38,469 nucleotides of DNA from an uncultured Erysipelotrichaceae bacterium (GTDB lineage: Bacteria; Bacillota_I; Bacilli_A; Erysipelotrichales; Erysipelotrichaceae): the NCBI GenBank assembly GCA_902766005.1, contig CACXCB010000366.1, positions 1 to 38,469 of the forward strand, in the 5' to 3' direction. Below the pieces are notes generated by a model that was not told the DNA's origin, did not search any database, and saw nothing but the letters and a program-made list of their open reading frames with translations. The translations under genes were made by a program, and so were the position numbers. Below, piece after piece: positions 32,859-38,469 of this stretch (its first letter is position 1; the number at the start of each line of letters is the position of its first letter).

Positions 32859-33161
32859 TTATTCATTCAGATATTTCTGAGCAATAGCGAGAGCGCCTTT
32901 GCCATCCATCAGGCCATAGATACGCATATCGATGAAATCGATTGGCTTGCCAGGATAAGCTTTCTTGAGCTTGTCAAGAGCGAAACGAACCTGCGGGCCA
33001 ATGAGGATAACGTCTGCCAATGGAGCATACTTATCTGTTTCGTTGAGGGAGTAAGCAGCGATATTGTACTCTTTTCCCTGAGCTGCTGCAGCTTCCTTCA
33101 TCTTGTTTACGAGCAGGGATGTGGACATACCAGCTGAGCAAAATAGTGTAATTGTTTTCAT
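32859..33161 (-). CDS. PTS lactose/cellobiose-type IIB component, copy 1
   Basis: A 100-aa IIB whose active Cys8 lies in TLFCSAGMSTSLLV, with IGPQVRFALDKLKKA and IYGLMDGKGALAIAQ. The ATG at 33161 follows AAAGGAAAAATTATA; the frame is open 13 codons upstream, but those codons overlap the promoter leader. It is the first gene of the PTS operon, whose promoter spacer carries a cre-like site. It is paralogous to the next IIB. Confidence 0.93.
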   Translation of the reverse strand: MKTITLFCSAGMSTSLLVNKMKEAAAAQGKEYNIAAYSLNETDKYAPLADVILIGPQVRFALDKLKKAYPGKPIDFIDMRIYGLMDGKGALAIAQKYLNE

Positions 33162-33201
33162 TATAATTTTTCCTTTCTTTCTGATCATTTGATCTACCAT
33201 A

Positions 33202-33230
33202 ATTTTATTACGAAAGCGTTATCATTTCAA
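33202..33230 (-). promoter_or_regulatory. PTS promoter with cre-like CcpA site in the spacer
   Basis: On the minus strand -35 TTGAAA (33225-33230) and -10 TAAAAT (33202-33207) are exactly 17 bp apart. The spacer contains, on the plus strand, CGAAAGCGTTATCA (33211-33224), one mismatch from the cre consensus TGWAARCGYTWNCW. CcpA bound there would block RNA polymerase, predicting repression by preferred sugars. Confidence 0.75.
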
Positions 33231-33416
33231 TCTTCTTCTTTCAACTTTCTGTCCAGTTTTCCATTTTTTTCAAAAAAACAGCCCCATTTTGACGGTCAGT
33301 CTGTGTTCTTTTGTTTCCTACAGACAAATTTATTACTTTTTTTGAAAAAATTCTGATTTTCAGAGAATAAATATAAATGTAGGGATACAAAAGTCACAAC
33401 ATTGAAAGGAGATACC

Positions 33417-34154
33417 ATGAAACGAATATTGTTGATCAAATGCCTTATGATCCTGTCGGTCTTCAGCGTCATGATGGGATTGAACTATGTCACTGCCCGT
33501 CTTTTCTACTTCAAACAGCTCAATCTGCAGAAGACATACATTGCTTCCCGCAACATTCCGCCACGCACAAAAATAACAGCGAATGACCTGATTGAAATGG
33601 AGGTGGCAGCAGATTATGTTCTGCCCTATGCATATATTTCCAAGGAGGACATTATCGGCAAATATACCGATATCCAGGGCATGATCCCTGCCGGTTCCGT
33701 CTTCTATAAAACCATGTTGAAGGAAGAAAACGAGCTTCCGGATCATGCAATTCTGCAGCTAAAGGAAGGACAGACCGCCTATGTGCTGGAGACAGACATC
33801 ACCAAACTCGGCAGCATCACAGCAGGACAACGCGTAGATGTTCATGTCTCTGTAGCAAGGAAAGACGAAGCGCCGTTAAACGGCATCCTTTTGGAAAATG
33901 TCAGAGTCATTTCCATAAAAGACCATAAAGGTCTATCCCTGGATGATCCTGAAGGGACAGGTGTCCCGTATTTCGTGGAGCTCGCCGTCAAAAAGGAGCA
34001 GCTTGATATTCTGACGCTGGCAGACACAATCGGTGAAATCCGGCTTTTTTCTGCAAATGATCCCTACAATACATCTGCAGAAGCTGAATTTGCCAACGAT
34101 TCTGTCATTATCACATATCTGCAAAATCTTGAAAAAAAAGAGAGTGATGCATAA
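33417..34154 (+). CDS. CpaB/RcpC-like SAF-domain protein, membrane-anchored
   Basis: A 245-aa protein with an N-terminal hydrophobic helix (about residues 4-24). A SAF domain, YIASRNIPPRTKITANDLIEME through PAGSVFYKTML, follows, then a beta-rich CpaB/RcpC-type region (GQTAYVLETDITKLGSITAGQRVDVHVSV). CpaB proteins belong to Flp/Tad pilus assembly in the cell envelope. No other pilus genes are in the window, so this copy is isolated and its role uncertain. The ATG at 33417 follows AAAGGAGATACC. The 186 bp upstream are AT-rich with no confident promoter. It stands on the plus strand between minus-strand units. Only shadow-like small frames lie between it and the PAP2 gene. Confidence 0.82.
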   Translation: MKRILLIKCLMILSVFSVMMGLNYVTARLFYFKQLNLQKTYIASRNIPPRTKITANDLIEMEVAADYVLPYAYISKEDIIGKYTDIQGMIPAGSVFYKTMLKEENELPDHAILQLKEGQTAYVLETDITKLGSITAGQRVDVHVSVARKDEAPLNGILLENVRVISIKDHKGLSLDDPEGTGVPYFVELAVKKEQLDILTLADTIGEIRLFSANDPYNTSAEAEFANDSVIITYLQNLEKKESDA

Positions 34155-34291
34155 GACTTTTATCACGAAAATCGAATACATTTTGGATGAGGAAAAAATC
34201 ATGCGATATAGAACTGTTATCCGACAGTTATGACGGTATTTTCAGTGAGCATTTTTATCCACTATTGCATAGACGGACAACCGATTATGTA

Positions 34292-34320
34292 CAAAAAACC
34301 AGACAGTTGTCTGTCTGGTT
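34292..34320 (-). terminator. Terminator of the tsaC-glyA-PAP2 operon
   Basis: AACCAGACAG (34297-34306) pairs with CTGTCTGGTT (34311-34320) around TTGT. The minus strand continues into T6. The hairpin overlaps the PAP2 stop codon. Confidence 0.85.
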
Positions 34321-34996
34321 AAGATGCTTTTCTTCTTTTTCTTTCCGGTTTAATCTGCATGACAATGCCGTAATACAGACTGACAATTGCACCGCTGATC
34401 AGCACGCCTCCGATAATGTCCGTAAACCAGTGAACACCGGAAATAAATCTGCCGATTACAGTCACTGCAATGATACCGATACATACTTTCTGAATAATGC
34501 CCAGTGTCTTCTTATTGGTGATGATCTGTGATAACTCAATCAGAGAACATCCTATGATACAGCATGATAACATCGTATGGGTGGATGGGAAAGAAGGTTC
34601 AATTCCTTCATCCAGCACGACCGGACGGTAATTCACGGGAATTTTATCAAATATAACATACAGTGCAATGACTAACAGGAACATTTCTCCCAAAGCCAGT
34701 ATGTTTTTATCAACCTTCCACAAACTCTTCCTCTTGACCCATTGCAACAAGCCGATAACCGCAAACAATACGGCAAACAGAATCGCAATGACCCCGCAGA
34801 CTTCCGTAATGTAGTACCAGAGTTTATGTGTACCGATCAGTTTGAACAACGCACCGTTGATTGTGGCAAAACCGACACTTGTTCCTTCCGGACCGATCGG
34901 CTGTACATCAACGGTCTTGATTAAAATCAGAAACAGTATCGAAACAATTGTAAACACGCCCGAAAGAATAAAACCATTTCTTGCTTTTTTCTTCAT
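34319..34996 (-). CDS. PAP2-superfamily membrane phosphatase
   Basis: An integral membrane protein of about 225 aa with around six hydrophobic helices. The PAP2 active-site motifs are partly visible: VNYRPVV (motif 1, reduced), PSFPSTHTM (motif 2 with its His) and GRFISGVHWFTDIIGG (motif 3 with Arg and His). Such enzymes dephosphorylate lipid phosphates such as undecaprenyl pyrophosphate or phosphatidate on the outer face of the membrane. I prefer the ATG at 34996 (AGAGG upstream) to the TTG at 35014 that overlaps glyA. It follows glyA by 14 bp and ends the operon. Confidence 0.88.
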   Translation of the reverse strand: MKKKARNGFILSGVFTIVSILFLILIKTVDVQPIGPEGTSVGFATINGALFKLIGTHKLWYYITEVCGVIAILFAVLFAVIGLLQWVKRKSLWKVDKNILALGEMFLLVIALYVIFDKIPVNYRPVVLDEGIEPSFPSTHTMLSCCIIGCSLIELSQIITNKKTLGIIQKVCIGIIAVTVIGRFISGVHWFTDIIGGVLISGAIVSLYYGIVMQIKPERKRRKAS

Positions 34997-35010
34997 GAAT
35001 GCCCTCTTGA

Positions 35011-36228
35011 TCAAGGCAATGGGAAGTGGCTTGTCAACTCGATAACCTCTTCTTTTACCCTTGCTTTTACATTTTCATCATCCTTATTGCTAAGGACTTC
35101 ACCAATCCACTTTCCTACCTGACGGAATTCCTCTTCCTTGAAACCTCTTGACGTCATGGCTGCAGTTCCCAGACGAATACCGCTTGTTATGCTGGCTTTC
35201 TGCTTGTCAAAAGGAATGGCATTCTTGTTGCAGGTAATATGCACTTCATCCAAAGCACTTTCAGCTTCTTTTCCCGTGATGCCCATGGACATTGTATCCA
35301 CAAGCAAGAGATGATTATCCGTGCCACCTGAGACAAGACGGAATCCCTGCTTCTGCAATGATTCAGCTAACACCTGACAATTGTCCATCAGCTGTTTAAT
35401 GTATGCCTTGTATTCCGGCTGCATTGCTTCATAGAAGCATACTGCTTTTGCTGCTACGACATGGCATAAAGGTCCGCCCTGAATACCCGGAAAAATCGCT
35501 TTGTCTATAGCTTTGGCATACTGTTCCCTGCAAAGGATCATGCCGCCTCTAGGACCTCTTAAGGTTTTGTGTGTTGTAGTGGTAACGAAATCTGCATACG
35601 GTACAGGATTCATGTGGTATCCTGCAGCAACAAGACCTGCAATGTGGGCCATATCCACCATCAGCATTGCTCCCGCATCCTTTGCGATAGAGGCAAATTC
35701 CGCAAAATCAAGCTGTCTGGCATATGCGCTTGCACCGGCCACGATCATCTTAGGCTGTAATTCTATAGCAGTCTTGCGAAGTGCATCGTAGTTGATGCAT
35801 TCTGTCTTCTCATCGACACCATAGGAATAAAACTCGTATGTTTTTCCGGAAAAGGATACTTTTGCACCATGTGTCAGATGGCCGCCGGCAGCAAGATCCA
35901 TTCCCAATACCCTGTCACCGGGTTTTAAGACACTGAAGTATACGGCCATATTTGCCTGTGATCCGGAATGGGGCTGAACATTGGCATGATCTGCACCGAA
36001 GATTTCGCATGCCCTGTTACGAGCCAGCTCTTCCACTTCATCAACATTGACACACCCGCCGTAATATCTTCTGCCGGGATATCCTTCGGCATATTTATTT
36101 GTCAGAATCGATCCGGTTGCCTCCCTGACTTCTTTGGAACAGAAGTTTTCCGACGCAATCAGCTCAATGTTCTTCAGCTGTCTGTCATACTCTTTTTCAA
36201 TCAATGCTTCCAGTGCTAAGTCTCTCAT
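35011..36228 (-). CDS. glyA: Serine hydroxymethyltransferase
   Basis: PLP enzyme interconverting serine and glycine while loading tetrahydrofolate with a one-carbon unit. Full length at 405 aa. The PLP lysine is Lys221 in [48 protein letters not shown] and [12 protein letters not shown] are all intact. AAGGAGG precedes the ATG inside the end of the upstream threonylcarbamoyl-AMP synthase gene, overlapping it by 32 bp, so the two are translationally linked. PAP2 follows. Confidence 0.97.
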   Translation of the reverse strand: MRDLALEALIEKEYDRQLKNIELIASENFCSKEVREATGSILTNKYAEGYPGRRYYGGCVNVDEVEELARNRACEIFGADHANVQPHSGSQANMAVYFSVLKPGDRVLGMDLAAGGHLTHGAKVSFSGKTYEFYSYGVDEKTECINYDALRKTAIELQPKMIVAGASAYARQLDFAEFASIAKDAGAMLMVDMAHIAGLVAAGYHMNPVPYADFVTTTTHKTLRGPRGGMILCREQYAKAIDKAIFPGIQGGPLCHVVAAKAVCFYEAMQPEYKAYIKQLMDNCQVLAESLQKQGFRLVSGGTDNHLLLVDTMSMGITGKEAESALDEVHITCNKNAIPFDKQKASITSGIRLGTAAMTSRGFKEEEFRQVGKWIGEVLSNKDDENVKARVKEEVIELTSHFPLP

Positions 36229-36823
36229 AAAGTTCCTCCTTGATTTGTTCTATATGAATCGGCCCCTGCCGCAGAATGCGAATCTCATCTCCTGTAAGAT
36301 CCACGATGGTGCTAGCCTGGCCAAAGACAATCTTTCCTTCCAGTATTCCATCCAGCTTCGGGCAGGCTTCTTCGATTTCTTCCAATGATTCAGCCACCGG
36401 ACAGCCGGATTGGTTTGCGCTTGTCATATATAAAGGGAAGCCACATTTCTGAATCAGATCATGCAAAACATCTGAAGTTGCCATCCTGATGGCTAATGTT
36501 TCCATGCCCCCGTTGACATATGTCGGAATCTCTTCTTTTTTCTTCAGAATAACAGTAATCGGTCCTGGCATGAATTTCTGCATCACGATTTTTGCTTTTT
36601 CATTCACACAGGCGATCTCTTCAATCTGTTTCAAATCCGCGCACATCACGGGAAATGCTTTATCCCTCGGCCTGTTCTTGACTTCTCTCAGGTTTTCCTG
36701 TGCTTTCAGGGAATCCATTCTTGCACAAACCCCGTAAACAGTATCCGTCGGTACAGCTATGACACCGTCATTTCTCAGAATATCTGCCAGTTTTTCTATA
36801 TCTCTTGCCGTAAATCTATCCAT
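36197..36823 (-). CDS. L-threonylcarbamoyladenylate synthase (Sua5/YciO/YrdC family)
   Basis: Makes threonylcarbamoyl-AMP for the t6A modification at position 37 of ANN-decoding tRNAs. The 208-aa YrdC domain is complete: [16 protein letters not shown] at the start, [32 protein letters not shown] and [17 protein letters not shown]. It lacks the extra C-terminal Sua5 domain, so TsaC is the better functional name. It heads the operon with glyA and PAP2, and its last 10 codons overlap glyA. A YciO-like paralogue of unknown role cannot be wholly excluded. Confidence 0.92.
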   Translation of the reverse strand: MDRFTARDIEKLADILRNDGVIAVPTDTVYGVCARMDSLKAQENLREVKNRPRDKAFPVMCADLKQIEEIACVNEKAKIVMQKFMPGPITVILKKKEEIPTYVNGGMETLAIRMATSDVLHDLIQKCGFPLYMTSANQSGCPVAESLEEIEEACPKLDGILEGKIVFGQASTIVDLTGDEIRILRQGPIHIEQIKEELYERLSTGSID

Positions 36824-36846
36824 GTTTTTCCCTTACGAATGGTATT

Positions 36847-36874
36847 ATTGTACACCAAAGGAATCGGAAAACAA
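36847..36874 (-). promoter_or_regulatory. Candidate promoter of the tsaC-glyA-PAP2 operon
   Basis: On the minus strand TTGTTT (36869-36874) and TACAAT (36847-36852) are 16 bp apart. They lie just after the AlaX terminator hairpin and 24 bp before the first ATG. Confidence 0.45.
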
Positions 36875-36876
36875 TA

Positions 36877-36911
36877 AAAAGATGGTCTGAAAGCTGTTCA
36901 TACCATCTTTT
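36877..36911 (-). terminator. Terminator of the AlaX gene
   Basis: AAAAGATGGT (36877-36886) pairs with ACCATCTTTT (36902-36911) around a 15-nt loop. The minus strand then reads TTTTTATTG. The stop codon lies within the loop. Confidence 0.7.
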
Positions 36912-38064
36912 CAACATCATGCATCGCCTCTTCAATTTCTTCTTGGGTACTATGGAAAGAGCCCTGGATCATCTCGCTGTTTCCTCCGCCCCTTCCATTC
37001 AGACGCTCATTCAGCGGCTTTACAATTTTTCGAAGATCAAAACTATCGCTGACGAGCACATATTGGTATTCATCTTCATGGGAAGAAAAAACTGCGCCGA
37101 CATGTGCATATTTCTCATGGACAAGCGCATTAGCAAACTTGCGCATTGCATTGCGATCCATTTCTTCCTCGAAACTCATGATTACTCTCTGGCTTTCCAT
37201 AAACATATCCAGCTTGTAATTCATGTACTTTTCATTCAGGATGGAAATCATCCGTTCCTTTTCCACGAGTGCTTTCTGTAAGCCTTTCACGGCTTCAGAT
37301 GTTTCATTCATTTTTGCACTTAAAGCTACCGATATTGCATGGTTCTGGTTAAAGATCTCCTGCATATACAGGAATGCTTTTTCCCCGGCAACCATCTCCA
37401 GCCTGACACCTTCCTTATGTTTTATGCATGAAAGGATTTTAATCATACCGATTTCACCGGTATATGCCACATGTGTTCCGCAGCATGCACATAAGTCGAT
37501 ATTTTGAATGCGGACAACCCTGACTTTGCCGGTCAGCTCCTTCTTGGAACGATATGGCATTTGTTCAAGTTCTTCCGCATCCGGATATAGATACTCAATC
37601 GGAATATTATCCGTGATTGCCTGATTGGCTTTGCGTTCAATTACTTCGACATCCTGCCAGGAAAGAGGTCCGTTGAAATCGATCTGAATCACCTTTCCCA
37701 TATGGAACCCGACATTTTCATAACCGAACATGCCATGGATAATACCGGAAACAATATGTTCGCCGGAATGCTGCTGCATGAAATCAAAACGCCTTTGCCA
37801 GTCAATCTGACCGTTAACGACTATCCCTGTTTCAACCGGTTCTTTCAGAAGATGGAGAATTCTGTCTCCCTTTTTGTGCACTTCTTCCACAAAGATACCG
37901 TTAATTGTTCCCTGATCATACGGTTGTCCGCCGCCTTCCGGATAAAAAGCAGTGTCACTCAGTTCCACCTCATATCCTTTTTTTGTCTTTTCACACGAGA
38001 GGACGGTTGCCTCAAAAGATCTTATGTAAGGATCTTTATCATAAATTGCTTCAAATTCTTTCAT
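36898..38064 (-). CDS. Alanyl-tRNA editing protein AlaX (long type)
   Basis: A free-standing relative of the AlaRS editing domain that deacylates tRNA(Ala) mischarged with serine or glycine. Zinc ligands are visible: His99 and His103 in QQHSGEHIV, and the CCGTH motif (Cys194 or 195, His198). The C-terminal about 130 residues include a coiled-coil-like helix and the DHHA1-type end SFDLRKIVKPLNERLNGRGGG, so this is the long AlaX form (about 388 aa). The ATG at 38064 has GAGG eight bases upstream; an earlier in-frame start at 38115 lies in the upstream gene's terminator. It is a single gene between two terminators. Confidence 0.92.
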   Translation of the reverse strand: MKEFEAIYDKDPYIRSFEATVLSCEKTKKGYEVELSDTAFYPEGGGQPYDQGTINGIFVEEVHKKGDRILHLLKEPVETGIVVNGQIDWQRRFDFMQQHSGEHIVSGIIHGMFGYENVGFHMGKVIQIDFNGPLSWQDVEVIERKANQAITDNIPIEYLYPDAEELEQMPYRSKKELTGKVRVVRIQNIDLCACCGTHVAYTGEIGMIKILSCIKHKEGVRLEMVAGEKAFLYMQEIFNQNHAISVALSAKMNETSEAVKGLQKALVEKERMISILNEKYMNYKLDMFMESQRVIMSFEEEMDRNAMRKFANALVHEKYAHVGAVFSSHEDEYQYVLVSDSFDLRKIVKPLNERLNGRGGGNSEMIQGSFHSTQEEIEEAMHDVEKMV

Positions 38065-38090
38065 TGCCAATGCCTCAAATATATTGTTGA

Positions 38091-38119
38091 AAAAAGGATG
38101 CAGTATTTTCAGCATCCTT
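38091..38119 (-). terminator. Terminator of the DarA gene
   Basis: AAGGATGC (38094-38101) pairs with GCATCCTT (38112-38119). T6 follows on the minus strand, 22 bp after the DarA stop codon. Confidence 0.8.
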
Positions 38120-38141
38120 GTTCATGTTTTACCGATTTGAA

Positions 38142-38465
38142 TTATAACTTCTTGAACTGCTCTACATCAAGGACAAAGATTGTTGCGCCGCCGATCTGTA
38201 CTTCAACCGGGAAGGAAGCGTAACGGCCAATGTCATAGCTGGCTGTGGAAGGAACCATTTCCGTACGACGCTTAGCCTCTGATCCAATGACTTCAATACA
38301 TTTATCAACCAGCTCATCCTCTGTACCAATGATAATTGTTGTATTACCTGCTCTTAGGAATCCACCTGTTGTTGCAAGACGAGTCATATAGAAATTATTT
38401 TTTGTCAATGCAGAAGTAACAGCAGATGCATCATCATTTGACACGATTGCAAGAATAAGTTTCAT
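38142..38465 (-). CDS. darA: Cyclic-di-AMP receptor DarA (PII-like, formerly PstA/YaaQ)
   Basis: A 107-aa PII-like trimeric signalling protein that binds cyclic di-AMP. The family start MKLILAIVSNDDA, the T-loop-proximal NNFYMTRLATTGGFLRAGNTT, and GGATIFVLDVEQFKK at the C-terminus are all present. The length equals that of the Bacillus protein (109 aa). The start codon lies 4 bp from the window edge, so its ribosome site and usual neighbours (tmk, holB) are not visible. Its downstream target is unknown even in model species. Confidence 0.95.
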   Translation of the reverse strand: MKLILAIVSNDDASAVTSALTKNNFYMTRLATTGGFLRAGNTTIIIGTEDELVDKCIEVIGSEAKRRTEMVPSTASYDIGRYASFPVEVQIGGATIFVLDVEQFKKL

Positions 38466-38469
38466 TTTC

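Noticed and set aside
34147..34233. 28-codon frame (MHKTFITKIEYIL...) overlapping the stop of the CpaB-like gene
   Set aside because: Very short, no ribosome site of its own, no similarity recognised, and the following frame breaks immediately.

Overview
The window looks like a chromosomal segment of a low-to-moderate-GC Bacillota. The basis is gene content (WhiA, RapZ, DarA-type c-di-AMP receptor, Ecf vitamin-transporter module, CcpA-type cre site), strong AGGAGG ribosome sites, T-tailed hairpin terminators and sigma-A-like promoters. An Erysipelotrichia-like gut bacterium is my guess from overall style, not something the sequence proves. Almost all genes lie on the minus strand. Only the decayed gene at the left edge, an AlkX/YcaQ-like glycosylase gene and a CpaB-like gene are on the plus strand. 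I found no tRNA, rRNA, CRISPR array or insertion sequence.

Layout, left to right. (1) 1-0.8 kb: remnant of an AlbA/RecG-like regulator, lacking its N-terminus and frameshifted in a T7 run. (2) 1.0-3.6 kb: ECF sigma factor, zinc-finger anti-sigma factor and a family I.5-like lipase, co-directional. (3) 3.7-8.7 kb: ecfA1-ecfA2-ecfT-truA, then an alkaline-phosphatase-superfamily enzyme and a CCG-type cysteine-rich protein, all overlapping or nearly so, behind a promoter overlaid by an 18-bp palindrome. (4) 8.8-11.4 kb: membrane-anchored orphan, AlkX-like glycosylase (QxD) and class II Fic protein. (5) 11.5-12.5 kb: a MntA-HepT (MNT-HEPN) toxin-antitoxin operon with three inactivating lesions. 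(6) 12.6-13.1 kb: a gene-free, pyrimidine-skewed, hairpin-rich stretch. (7) 13.2-17.3 kb: MarR regulator with a heterodimeric multidrug-type ABC exporter, behind a near-consensus promoter with an inverted-repeat operator. (8) 17.4-20.4 kb: rapZ-whiA (no yvcK between them), a small membrane protein and an Eis-like acetyltransferase. (9) 20.4-23.3 kb: a two-winged-helix regulator and a MATE transporter with its LysR regulator. (10) 23.5-26.2 kb: an Hsp70/actin-fold ATPase with a glycine-rich C-terminal membrane segment, coupled to a two-TM partner; this is the least explained module. (11) 26.3-33.2 kb: HD-domain protein, S10 carboxypeptidase without a signal peptide, GH1 6-phospho-beta-glucosidase, split transketolase, and a lactose/cellobiose-type PTS operon with two IIB proteins and one IIA but no IIC. 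(12) 33.4-38.5 kb: solitary CpaB/SAF protein, PAP2 phosphatase, glyA, tsaC/sua5-type gene, AlaX and DarA.

How it fits together: sugar-phosphate metabolism (PTS, phospho-glucosidase, transketolase) sits in three neighbouring transcription units, each closed by its own terminator. The PTS unit carries a cre-like site inside its promoter spacer, which predicts CcpA repression. Two efflux systems (MarR-ABC and LysR-MATE) each carry a visible operator candidate. Decay is concentrated in accessory defence or regulatory genes (AlbA-like, MNT, HEPN), while housekeeping genes appear intact.
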